In this document: piece after piece, positions 10,181-20,399 of the stretch
Numbering within the stretch: the first letter of the stretch is position 1
Layout of the letters: every line of letters begins with the position of its first letter
DNA from: Zygnema cylindricum
Taxonomy: Eukaryota > Streptophyta > Zygnematophyceae > Zygnematales > Zygnemataceae
Length of the DNA: 64,000 bases
Reading direction: 5' to 3'
Assembly: GCA_037447655.1 (NCBI GenBank)
Contig: JBBHKE010000691.1
Span: forward strand, 66,756-130,755
The notes under the pieces: model-generated
Seen by the model: the letters and a program-made list of their open reading frames with translations, nothing else
What the model was told of the DNA's origin: nothing
The model's database searches: none
Position numbers and translations under genes: made by a program

Positions 10181-11945
10181 TAAATTTTATAAAGTGTCGA
10201 TGACGTTTTGTACGATAACGGTACGAAATCAACCAGCGCAATTATTAAACTAGTTTTTTATTTAATTAATATCCTACAAACCCTACGCCTGAAATTCCGC
10301 TACTACAGTACTTTGACCCTTAACACGCTGCAAATGTACACCTGTTTGTTATTTTGACCCTGTGCTTTTACAAAAAGCACCAAGCGCTAGGTGTTTTAAA
10401 AAAAACTCCTATTTCTGCGATTATTTCGCTGACATCTGGAAAAAGACGCAAACGCCCCTTCTAACCAGTTTCTGGCGACTCTCCTCAACTGTCCTTGGTA
10501 CTGGACGTGTCTATTTGGTCACTTGGGAACAAAGAGGTATCATCCACGGCGGATGAGCAATGACGACCTCACAATTAGCAAAGGCCACGTGCCTTCGTAC
10601 AGGGCGGATTCGAGAGACGAAAAAATCTTTGTTGCAGGACAAAAATCTTTGTGATGACTCTTTCCCTTCGTGGAAAGGACTTTGCGCACAAAACATAATG
10701 GCAAACGATAAAAGTACATTTTTTTATTTTGAAATGGATTTCGAAACGGTTTGGTACAAGGAAATGACAAGATCGTACAAATTGTACATTCGCATACCGC
10801 TGCTAGATATTTAAATCTGCGTTAGTCCGTACATGCGCCGTTCAGATTTTGTGCTTTTCGAATCTTTTAATATTCTCTGCCGGCTGAACAAGATCCGGCG
10901 TTGTTTCAGTCGTAATCCAACACGTCAACAATTGGTGCCTCGATGGCACAACCTGATGGAGAAGTGATACAAATATTACTGCCAGTAAACGTGTCCGTAT
11001 GATTCTTGGGAACGCCTGATGGAGGTTCACCCTTAGGCACCATAAGGCACCCTTTTACAAACATAATCAATCCTTTATTACAATTGCGAAACGTGTCTAC
11101 TCTGTGGATGTGGATTTTATGCTTATCCCAATCCTATTCAATTTGTGATTCAGTAAAAGGCAACTTTCGTTGAGCATAAATGTTTTGTATCTGCTTGCCA
11201 CGCGCACTGGCTTGTATGATTGTCCAAAACTAACATATAAAGCAACAAAAAAAACAAAGTTCAAGAAAGTTGTCAGAAATGTACTGATCGGGTTTGTTAG
11301 GTACGGGGTGCCCTATCAATGGAACCGTAATTGAAGGTCTCAACTTTGAAAGCTGATATTGTTAGTGCCATGAAAATGATCAATCTGTAAACTACAACCG
11401 TAATCGTTATTGATGTTAAAGTTTTTTTTGTCAGGTAAAATATTTTCTCTCCTTGCATAATGGTCAAAATTATTGGTTCCGGAAAACTGTGGACTCTTAG
11501 TGAGTCATCTGTGAGAAAAGGTGATGAGATGATCTCGTCGCTGAGGCAGCGATGAACAGCGACGAAGGAGTATCATTTCTAGAATGTTGGCAGACGTCAT
11601 AATTTTCCACGCGTTAGCGAAACACTAAAATTATCCATACAAACTATTAACATTTGGAAATCAACGCGGATATGATGCACAGATTACATGAAGGTTCGGT
11701 TGTTGGTGAACAAACATTTTATTAGTGTAGGAGAAAGTCGGTGGAAAACTTAACACCATATACACTCTGTCGTAATGCTTAAAATAGTACCGCACAATTT
11801 TAAATTGTTTATGGACAAACCAGGGTTATACGCAGCAAGAAATTGTACTCAAGATTAATTCTACCAGTTAGTGGAACCGACTGCCCGACTGTACAAAACT
11901 ACGCCCACAGTGATCTTATAGGTAGTTAGGAAGTTAGATTGGCGT
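10181..11945. other. Intergenic sequence, no recognised gene
   Basis: No coding motif seen. Near 10922-10945 the sequence ACGTCAACAATTGGTGCCTCGATGGC resembles an LTR end followed by a primer site, but no partner LTR was found, so it is not called. Confidence 0.4.
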
Positions 11946-12178
11946 ATTTGAATAAAGTAGGACTTTGACATTTGAAAAATTAACTTGTACAAGTTCACTA
12001 AGGAAAGTGACGTTTAAGGCTCTCTTTGTGTATATGTCACTTTGTGACTGATCAGAGTTTGTTCTTGAAACTCTATCAGTATATTGTGTTAAGTGTGAGC
12101 TCTAAGTGAGTTGTATTATAAGCCTAAGTGGCTTTGATAATATGAAGTGTAAGCTGGTCATAGTTGGCTATTTGTGTG
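11946..12178 (+). mobile_element. Older copia LTR, left part (interrupted by copia-1)
   Basis: The sequence up to the copia-1 insertion at 12178 continues at 17069 and ends GAGCAACA directly before a copia-type primer site (CGTTATGGGCCC, 17149). This marks it as the 5' LTR of an older + strand copia element split by copia-1. The left boundary is a guess. Confidence 0.4.
12174..12178 (+). repeat. Target-site duplication of copia-1, left
   Basis: GTGTG directly before the left LTR; repeated at 17064-17068 directly after the right LTR. Confidence 0.8.
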
Positions 12179-12908
12179 TGTTGTTTTTGGAAAGCTTTCA
12201 GTCTCAACAGACAGAGCAGCGCAGCAGCAAAGCAATGTAGCAGCGCAGCTGCTATACAAACAGAGCAACGCAGCAGCAGAGCAATGCAACAGCGCAGCTG
12301 CTATGTAGACAGAGCAGCGCAACCGCTAAGCTGCGACACATACAGGACAACGCAGCTGCGGTTACTTTGGATATAATCCGCACAGACAAACGCAGCTACT
12401 GTTATCTTGGATATGATTCGGTACGGACAACAGAGCTGCGATTGATACGAATCAAGTCAACGGACCTCAACTTAGTGGGTAGCTCAGTGGTAGCTTAGTG
12501 GTAGCTCAGTGGTTGCTTAGTATTAGCTTGGCCGGTTGACGTACCTCTCAGGTACACTCGTATTACCAGTACAACAGTAGTATAAGACTTAGGACTCAGA
12601 ACACATGATGTATCCAGACTTCTAAGTAGTAAAACTGCATACAGTTTTTGGGAAACCTCTGAGTATTATATCTTGAGTGTTGTCAGGTCAATTGTACTGA
12701 AACTTAAGGAGTTGTCAGTGTTTATGTTGCTCTATAATTTGATAGAGCTTTGTGAAGTTTGGATGCATGTATAAGATTTGGTTAGCACTTGTAAACAGCT
12801 GTTTGGTAGGATTCTTGATAGCTTTTGAGAGTGTATCATATCTACTTCTACTGCTACTGTTGCTCCTCCACTTGCTCCTCCACTTGCATCGGTGGTTGTA
12901 TAACAACA
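12179..12908 (+). repeat. copia-1 5' LTR
   Basis: Begins TGTTGTTTTTGGAAAGC, ends TATAACAACA. Contains repeated GCAGCAGC/CAGCGCAGCTGC words in its first 200 bases and GTGGTAGCTCA/TTAGTGGTAGCT repeats near 12475-12530. Matches 16355-17063. Confidence 0.88.
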
Positions 12909-12919
12909 GGTTATGGGCC
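12909..12919 (+). promoter_or_regulatory. copia-1 primer-binding site (half-tRNA type)
   Basis: GGTTATGGGCC directly after the LTR. It is complementary to the anticodon stem-loop of initiator tRNA-Met (GGCCCAUAACC), not to the tRNA 3' end. This is the primer arrangement known from Drosophila copia, where a 5' half of the tRNA primes. Confidence 0.7.
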
Positions 12920-14052
12920 TTTCATCAAGAATTCCTATTTTTTCCGAGGAAAAGTATGTTTATGAGGCTGATATGATAGGGACACATTTTGAGAATGTGA
13001 ATCTTTTGGATATATTGGATGGTTCGCTGGATGAATCTGATCCGTCATTGTCTAAGAAATATACGCAGGCTCGTTCAATTCTGAAATTTTGTTTATTTGA
13101 GGACTTAGCAATATCTCAGATAAAAATGAAAAAAGCAATTGATATCTGGAAATATCTTAAAAATGATTATGAAAAGGCTAATGTTCAGGAAGAGCTTCTA
13201 TTGGCTGGAAAAATTTGGGACTATAAGTACACTGGCGGTACAATGGCTGAATATTCTAACAAATTCCGCATCCTGGTAGATGCACATGCTTGTGCAGGTG
13301 GGGTGTTTCCTCTGTTTCAATAGGCAACTTTGCTCATGAGGGGTCTCCCTCGTAGTATGAAAGGAGCATCTAACATGCTCAAACAAAAAGATAAAGCTAG
13401 CTAGAATTTACTGTTAGCCATCAATATTTTACTAGAGGAGGAAGCCACATCTAATATTCTCAATGTTGAGCAGGTAGAGGCTTTTAATTCAGACCTAGGG
13501 AGGAAAGGTCAGTTTAATAAACAACGTAATCACTTTAACCAGTTCAGAAAGTTTAATTAGGGTGGAAATAGACAATCCACCAATACATGTTATAATTATA
13601 GTGAGAGAGGTCATGGATACAATTTTTGTCCTAAACTTAAACAAGCTAACGATACAGGTTTATACAGGCCGAGATGGCACCAAAGTTTGTTTTACAAAAC
13701 CTTCACGGGGCCTACACCTCGTGGAAATGCACTGTTTTAAGCTTCTTCATCACTCTAAGACGAGACTCTAACATTTTATGAGGAGGAGGACACGGATCTA
13801 TTCGCTATGGCGACAGCAATGGAGGGCGCGAAGGACCCTGGATGGTTAATGGATACAGGATTGTCAACCCACATGTGTTGGAACAATGCCATTTTCAGAA
13901 ATTTGAAAGCAACGCCGTAGAAAAATATTTATTATGCTTGTGGAATGAGTGTCCAGACTCGTGCTGTGGGTGATGTGTCCTTACTAGTTGATGTAGAAGG
14001 AAAAGCGATAGAAAGGACTCTTCACAATGTCTTATTTTTGCCTGACTTTTAA
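12913..14052 (+). pseudogene. gag: copia-1 gag and protease, broken by stops
   Basis: One frame without indels from the ATG inside the primer site to TAA at 14050. It holds the gag N-terminus (IPIFSEEKYVYEADM), the gag core (AEYSNKFRILV...LMRGLP), a zinc knuckle with the second Cys replaced (CYNYSERGHGYNFC, about 13588-13629) and the protease active site (GWLMDTGLSTHMC, near 13852). Stops interrupt it at 13321, in the 13400s, 13558, 13738, 13753 and 13918. Gag forms the particle and the protease cuts Gag-Pol. The related copia-2 has Gln at the equivalent of the first stop (CAG to TAG). Confidence 0.85.
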
Positions 14053-14275
14053 GAAAAATATGTTTTTTACTCCTTACGAGATCTGGACAAGTAGCAAACC
14101 AGATGTTAGCCATTTCAAGGTCTTCGGTAGTCAATGCTTTATTTTGGATACGTCTAAAGATAGATGGAAAATAGAACCAAAGGGATTACCGGGTATTCTG
14201 TTAGGATATGATGATCACTCAAAAGGTTATAGAGACTTTATGTTTGAGAGGCATAAATAGCTGTAGCACGGAATA
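14053..14275 (+). pseudogene. pol: copia-1 integrase, C-terminal remnant
   Basis: Right after the protease region the sequence jumps to TPYEIWTSSKPDVSHFKVFG and LGYDDHSKGYR, the conserved end of copia integrase. The His-Cys zinc domain and the DDE catalytic core, several hundred bases in copia-2, are absent, so an internal deletion joined protease to integrase end. Confidence 0.82.
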
Positions 14276-14370
14276 TTATTGAAAAGGTTGTGCTTGACTC
14301 TATAGATTTATTTCAAATGACAGAGCATCAAAAGTAGCAAAAAATACAAGAATATGTCATTTTAGATTGC

Positions 14371-16194
14371 ATGCAAAAAATTGTCCCGCAGATGCAAAAT
14401 TCTCCAGTATTGACTCCGGAGTCCGCCTCTCTGCAAAGTCCTCAACAAGTTCAGTTCCAACCGGAACAACAACAGTCAATACACAGAGAGCGCAACCAGC
14501 GCAATCAGCGCAATGCGCGGAATCGAAGGATCTCAGCCTCAAAATTTCCGGGGGGAAAAAGATCCAGCATCCGCCTACAAGCAAGCTTTCACTTTGCCTA
14601 CCCGGCAACCTCAGGGGAGCCATTGACCATCCAAGAGGCCTTCTCATCACAGGAGCGAAATCACTTGATCGAGGCAGCAAACGACGAAATGAAGTCCATC
14701 ATGGAGGTTCAAACATGGGAGCTTGTGGACCTTCCTCCGGACCGAAAAGCGATCGACAGCAAATGGGGATTCAAGGTGAAGTTAAATCCAGATAACACTA
14801 TTGAACACTATAAGGCCATACTTGTGGCAAAGAGCTACAATCAAAAGGAAGGAATCGATTTTGAAGAAACATTTTCTCCGGTTGTAAGATTTCTGACTGT
14901 TAGGATTTTGCTGTCCCTAGGTGCTATAGAAGATATAGAAATACATCAGATGGATGTAAAAACGGCCTTTTTGCATGGAGAACTAGAAGAAACCATTTAC
15001 ATGCAGCAGCCTAATATGTATGCAGAACCAAGAAAAGAGCACTTAGTATGCAAACTGTTAAAATCTTTGTAAAGCCTAAAACAGGCCTCTAGGCAATGGA
15101 ATCTGAAGCTTGATGAATTCTTAACTAGTCTAGGATTTCAAAAGATTAATTCTGATCACTCTGTCTACTATCTAAAGGGTGAAAATGGGATAGTCTATAT
15201 AGCGGTGTATATAGTTGATTTACTATTAATTAGAAAATCAATGACTGAAATTAACAAAATCAAAACTGCTCTAAACTCACGGTTCAAGATGAAAGACCTC
15301 GGTGAGGCAAAGTATATTTTGTATATCCTGGTAGAGAGAGACAGAAATAAGAAAGTAATAAAATTGACTCTTAAAGAGGATATTGGAAACATGTTAGATG
15401 AGTATGGAATGCGGGGGGCAAAAGGATGTCTAACTCCAATGGAGTTTTGGCAGAAGTTAGAGGGAGAAAAGACAGAACCGGGCGTCATTGTTAGCGAGTA
15501 TTTAGAGTCAGGGGAGAATAATCCTCTGTCACTCATACCTTATAGACAGATAGTGGGAAGCTGAATATATTTCATGAACTGTACCCGTCTTGACATTGCT
15601 CCAGCCGTTGGGGTACTGAGCATAAGTCTAAAGAATCCGAGAAAATCTGATTTTGATGCAGCAAGTAAAGTCTTAAGATATTTGGCATGAACCAAAGACC
15701 TCAAACTCACACTAGGCGGAGGAGAACTAAAACTGCAAACGTGGAGTGATGCAAGCTATGGCGACATGCCAAGCCGGAAGTCCACCACAGGATTTGTTCT
15801 ACAGATTGGAAACGGGACTTGCTGCTAGAGCAGCAAACTTCAAAAGGTTACAGCACATTCGACAATGGAGTCAGAATATATGGCAGCAAGCTCGGCCCTC
15901 CAAGAACTCTTATGGGTTTAATCCATGTTACAATAACTAGGATACATGCATATTGGTCCACAGGTGATCTGGTGTGACAACCACGCTGCCATTGTCATTG
16001 CGTCTAACCCAAGTCATCACTTCAAAAGCAAGCAAATGGATGTAAAATTACACTTTGTAAGACAAAAAGTGTTCTTTAGAGTGATTAAATTATGTTATTT
16101 GCCAAATACAAAAATGATTGTTGATATGCTCAGAAAAGCTCTTCCCGCTTCGAAACTAAAGTATTGCAGAGAGGCAATGGGACTAAGGGAATAG
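14371..16194 (+). pseudogene. pol: copia-1 reverse transcriptase and RNase H
   Basis: Ty1/copia RT: EPLTIQEAF...[43 protein letters not shown], then the active site at about 15205-15222 reading YIVDLLLI where copia has YVDDLLLL. RNase H follows (QTWSDASYGD near 15740, STTGFVLQIG, VIWCDNHAAIVIASNPSHH near 15965, MIVDMLRKALP). Interrupted by stops near 15070, 15562 and 15690 and by frame changes near 15745 and 15940. The protein would copy RNA to DNA in the particle; the loss of one catalytic Asp alone would disable it. Confidence 0.87.
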
Positions 16195-16344
16195 TTGAGT
16201 TGCTATACTGCTATGCTGTATTACTGCGCTAAGTCCAACATTGAGATGTAGCGGGACTGGGTGACTTGCTAATTGCTATACAATTATGTTGCGATGCTGC
16301 GCAAGTTTGTCATCGCAGCCGCGCCGGTATACTGAGTCTAAAGC

Positions 16345-16354
16345 TTTAGGGGAG
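16345..16354 (+). promoter_or_regulatory. copia-1 polypurine tract
   Basis: TTTAGGGGAG directly before the 3' LTR; the same string precedes the copia-2 LTR on the other strand. It would prime plus-strand DNA synthesis. Confidence 0.7.
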
Positions 16355-17063
16355 TGTTATTTTTGGAAAGCTTTCAGTCTCAGCAGACAGAGCACTGCAA
16401 CAGCACAGCAATGCAGTAGCGCAGCTGCTATGTAGAAGAGCAACAGAGCAATACAGCAACCCAACTGTTATGCAGACAGAGCAGCGCAACAGCTAAGCAA
16501 CAACACATACCGGACAACGCAGCTGGGGTTACTTTGGATATAATCCGCACAGACAAACGCAGCTACTGATATCTTGGATATGATTTGGTACGGACAACGC
16601 AGTTGCGATTGATACGAATCTAGTCAACGGACCTCAACTTAGTGGGTAGCTCAGTGGTAGCTTAGTGGTAGCTCAGTGGTAGCTTAGTATTAGCTTGGTA
16701 GCTTGACGTACCTCTCAGGTACACTCGTATTGCCGGTACAACATTAGTATAAGACTTAGGACTCAGAACACATGATGTATCCAAACTTCCAAGTAGTAAA
16801 ACTGCAGACAGTTTTTGGGAAACCTTTGAGTATTATATCTTGAGTGTTGTCGAGTCAATTGTACTAAAACTTTAAGAGTTGTTAGTGTTTATGTTGCTCT
16901 ATAATTTGATAGAGCTTTGTGAATTTTGAATGCTTGTATAAGATTTGGTGAGCACTTGTAAACAGCTGTTTGGTAGGATTTTTGATAGTTTGTGAGAGTG
17001 TATCATGTGTACTTCTACAATTTATGCTGCTCTTCCACCTGCACTGGTGGTTGTAGAACAACA
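16355..17063 (+). repeat. copia-1 3' LTR
   Basis: Begins TGTTATTTTTGGAAAGC, ends TAGAACAACA. About 20 bp shorter than the 5' LTR through small indels in the CAG-rich part and near the end. Confidence 0.88.
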
Positions 17064-17148
17064 GTGTGGTACTTTTGGGTTGCCTTTTGCTAAATTAAAT
17101 GGGTGACTTTGCAGCTTCTGGTACTGTCCGTGTTGCTTTGGAGCAACA
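17064..17148 (+). mobile_element. Older copia LTR, right part
   Basis: Begins with the second copy of GTGTG and ends GAGCAACA immediately before a primer-site sequence. Continuation of the LTR interrupted at 12178. Confidence 0.45.
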
Positions 17149-17160
17149 CGTTATGGGCCC
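17149..17160 (+). promoter_or_regulatory. Primer-binding site of the older copia
   Basis: CGTTATGGGCCC, complementary to the initiator tRNA-Met anticodon arm as in copia-1. The gag expected downstream is not recognisable. Confidence 0.5.
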
Positions 17161-17754
17161 ACAGTGTTGAAATCACTTAATTTCTAGAGTATTATCTAGG
17201 TCTGAATAGCTTAATAGAAAAACGCAGGCAGTCTGCCTCCACCTCTTTCCTCTATCCCCTATACTTATTGTAGTCACTGAAAGAGAGAGAAGAGTAGTGG
17301 AGCCATGGTTGCCTCAGCTCCATAGGCAAGACTAAAGAGTGACATAAGTCACTCTAAACAAAAAGGTTGAGTCCCGCAAGAATCAAACCTTCGACTAGGA
17401 GAGCGCGGCGTAGCCGTCACTTCTAACCAGTCTATCGTATGAGTTCGTTACATAGGGTGTGATAGTTACTTAAATTGTATTTTGATCTTTCAGCCGATTT
17501 ACTAACATATGAATGAAGGAACATAGAACTTGTTAATATTTAGTGTGACGTGATCTATCATGAAGCAAATGAATCGGACTTTTGTTTCGAAGGCTAACAT
17601 TTAATGACGGTTTTTATCTAATGACACATATCGCCGTCCAGATCCCAGAATGATCACTTTGGCGTTTTTTGGACGTGGCATGACTAGGCGCCACGTAGAG
17701 AGATAATATTTGGTCGCAAGAATATTGAAGAACATACAGATGAGTAACATGTGG
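17161..17754. other. Sequence between copia and gypsy-1, including a tRNA-like patch
   Basis: No coding motif. On the minus strand about 17455-17370 the order CTGGTTAGAAGTGACGG ... GAAGGTTTGATTC resembles RNA polymerase III boxes A and B at tRNA-like spacing; possibly a SINE head or decayed tRNA gene. The rest up to 17754 may be LTR of the copia-3 element split by gypsy-1, but this is unproven. Confidence 0.3.
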
Positions 17755-17759
17755 ACATG
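17755..17759 (-). repeat. Target-site duplication of gypsy-1, left
   Basis: ACATG before the left LTR, repeated at 25927-25931 after the right LTR. Confidence 0.85.
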
Positions 17760-18728
17760 TGTAATACAATCTCCTACCTCTCAAAAAATCCCATTACTAC
17801 AAACAATTCCAATCACACATTCCACACATTGGAAAACACACATCCACATTTGACAACACTCACATAAGGATAAACTTTAAATTAGAAGAAGCTTCTGTCC
17901 ACATAACATTAGCTTGGTCTCTTGCCCTCGTGGCTCAACCCTTCTTATTAAAGTGTTTTCCACTACTCTCCACTCTTAATAATTCTATCTCTTAACTACT
18001 AAAACACTATTTAGTTAGTAAGAGATTTCAATGCAAAATGCCTTTTCTCCAATTTGGTATTAATCGCTCAGGACCAAGATCAGCCGGAATTTCCACAAAC
18101 TTTTCCCAAAGGAAAAGATGTCTACTCTCCTCTTACACCTCCCTATTTATCTATCATCGCCCTGGACTCGCCAGGCCAGAGTCAACGCTCCGTTTTAACA
18201 GGCTTTTACCTGGGCCAATCATTGATCAGCAAAGACTCAGACTGACCAATGCAAAAACGTGCGAAATCTCTTACTAACTACGTAGCGCTTTACTAACCAA
18301 TCAAACGTTACGTTTCACTACGTAACATTTACGTGCAAAATTGCGCGCCAAACGAAACGCGACTTCGCACGATCGTGCATAACAAATTTCGCACGCGAAA
18401 CTTCCTACGAAATTCCCTTAAGTGAAAGTGACGTTTCGTACCAAAATTTGTACGAAACGAAGTACCGTGCATACTAAACGTTTCATTATAACTTTATGAA
18501 ACGTACGCGCGTAATTTCGGTACAAATTTGACCCTTATACCGTTTCAATGATACCCACTTGTTATTTAGACCCCACGCTGTCACCTAAATACACCCATCG
18601 CTATAACTTTTAAAATATAACTCCAAATAGCGTGATTCTTTCGCGGACGTCTACCAATTTTAGTACTCTATAATCATAACACCTAAATACCCATTTATAA
18701 ACAAGTTCAATCCGCTATTAATGTTACA
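17760..18728 (-). repeat. gypsy-1 3' LTR
   Basis: TGTAATAC...TGTTACA. The middle is rich in CGTTTCGTAC/GTACGAAACG words. Near-identical to 24957-25926. Confidence 0.92.
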
Positions 18729-18742
18729 TCATCCCCTCTTTA
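18729..18742 (-). promoter_or_regulatory. gypsy-1 polypurine tract
   Basis: On the minus strand TAAAGAGGGGATGA lies directly before the 3' LTR. Confidence 0.75.
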
Positions 18743-18777
18743 TTTTTAATTGACCTCAGTTAAAACACCTTTAATTA

Positions 18778-18975
18778 TCAAGACGGGACTTCTATATTAT
18801 TATCCCTCCAGTACCTCTGTAAAAACTCAGAATTTTTATCCTATAAAGTCAACTCATCCTCAGGCCTTCCTAGATAATGCACTTGCCAGAATATAGTATC
18901 ACCGACCTTGAACCGTTGACCAACCCAATCTATTACCCATCTGTGAACTTCAGGTTCTATAATTATTCAGGGATC
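18778..18975 (-). pseudogene. pol: gypsy-1 integrase C-terminal chromodomain-like tail
   Basis: After a stop at 18976 the minus frame continues EPEVHRWVIDWVGQRFKVGD then TIFWQVHYLGRPEDELTL and FLQRYWRDNNIE, ending TGA at 18778. The WQVHYLGR...YLQRY pattern resembles the chromodomain core (YLVKWKGY...I..Y). Chromoviruses use this tail to target chromatin. Interrupted by stops. Confidence 0.65.
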
Positions 18976-20385
18976 CTATTCCAATTCTCCTTCAGTTGGG
19001 CGAAGATTTGCTGGTTTTAATTGGCTGATGTGTATCACTTGATGAATCTTTGTTGAAGGCGACAAGTCCAATTTGGCAGCAACTGACGATATCATCTCGG
19101 TTACGGTAAATGGTCCAGTGTAATTAGGAGCAAATTTTCCCGTAGGATCCGATTGTCCCTCGATCTTGCACCTGTAATGAGTTGTAGAAAGCCAAACCTT
19201 GTCACCTGTGCGTAACACCCGATCACCCCGTTTGCGGTTAGCATTTAATTCTTGCCTCCTTTGTGCCTCCACTAATGAATCCTGGACAGTTTTCCAAATT
19301 GTTTGAATGTATTCCCAAAAATCTGTTCCAGAACCCCTATTCTCTTGAGTGACCCCTGTTATTAAGTCCAATGCTTCTCTAGGTTGGTATCCGTATGCAA
19401 CTTTAAATGGCGAGAATCTTGTACTAGCATGTTTACATGAATTGTATGCAAATTCCATTAATGGCAATTTAGATTCCCATGTGTTATGAACTCCACTGCA
19501 AACAGTCCTAAGCATTTCCTCTAGTGTACGGTTCATCCTTTCTGTTTGTCCATCTGTCTGAGGATGATAAGCGGTACTCATTTTGAATTCAGTGCCTAAA
19601 TGTTGATGCAATTCTTTCCAAAATGCAGATGTAAATTTAGAATCCCTATCGCTGACTATAGACAGTGGAACTCCATGATGTCTAACCACGTTGTCAAAAT
19701 ATAACTTTGCAATATCTACAACTGAATGAGTAGTTTTGCAAGGGATAAAGATTGCCATTTTAGTGAACCTATCGAATACGACCATGATACTGTCATTTTT
19801 TCTAGATGTAGCTGGTAACCTGAAAATAAAATCCATACTGATTGATTCCCATGGTTTTTCGGGGATATCTAAAGGTTTTAAAAGACCTCTAGGTTTCTGG
19901 TTACTAGGTTTACTCTGTTGGCAAGGGACAGAACTTTCCACGTGTTTCGACACCTCCTTTGCCATCCCTGGCCAAAACAATCTCTTGTGCAACCGACTAA
20001 GAGTTTTATCTCAACCAAGATGTCCTATATGCTTATGGGCTTCCTGTAAAAGTTGTTTTCTCAAGTCTCCCATTTCAGGGATGCATAACCTATCCCCTAA
20101 TCGCAAATACAGTAAACCATCTTCTATTCTAAAGTTTTTGACATGCCTCTCATTCAGTGGGTCAGAATTCCCTCCCAAAATATTCTTGCAAATCACAATA
20201 AAATAAGGATCTTTATCATAACCATATCTAACTGTATCCAAAAACAATTCATCTTGAACCATAACACTTATTTCAAAACATCTACTTAATGGATCTGCGA
20301 CTACATTTGTTTTCCCAGGAATATGTTTGACATTAAATTTGAAATATGCTAATTTTTGCATCCACCTAACCTGTCTGCCAGTCAT
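18976..20385 (-). pseudogene. pol: gypsy-1 integrase and end of RNase H
   Basis: 20385-20011 reads MTGRQVRWMQKLAYFKFNVK and IPGKTNVVADPLSRCFE (end of RNase H and linker). After a stop the frame 19992-18976 gives the integrase: zinc region HKRLFWPGMAKEV...PCQQSK (one Cys lost), catalytic core [23 protein letters not shown] and PQTDGQTERMNRTLEE, then the C-terminal DKVWLSTTHYRC and HISQLKPANLRP. The D,D,E residues appear to be in place. Integrase inserts the cDNA into the genome. Confidence 0.88.
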
Positions 20386-20399
20386 AATCTGCGCATCAC

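Larger units (their letters stand above)
12179..17063 (+). mobile_element. copia-1: complete but inactive Ty1/copia retrotransposon
   Basis: Structure seen: LTR 12179-12908, primer site 12909-12919, gag-protease frame 12913-14052, integrase remnant, RT and RNase H to 16194, purine tract 16345-16354, LTR 16355-17063, and a perfect 5-bp target duplication GTGTG. Both LTRs begin TGTT and end AACAACA. The order protease-integrase-RT-RNase H is that of Ty1/copia (Pseudoviridae). It cannot work: multiple nonsense codons, most of the integrase deleted, the RT active site changed (YIVD for YVDD) and the second zinc-knuckle Cys changed to Tyr. It sits inside an older copia LTR. Confidence 0.9.

Noticed and set aside
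10915-10950. Possible LTR end and primer site (AACAATTGGTGCCTCGATGGC)
   Set aside because: No second LTR, purine tract or retroelement protein nearby.
12200-12480. CAG/GCAGC repeats as a CRISPR or satellite array
   Set aside because: Units are irregular, lie inside the copia-1 LTR and recur in its partner LTR.
17370-17455. Functional tRNA gene on the minus strand
   Set aside because: Box A- and B-like words are present, but stems do not pair into a full cloverleaf; described only as tRNA-like.
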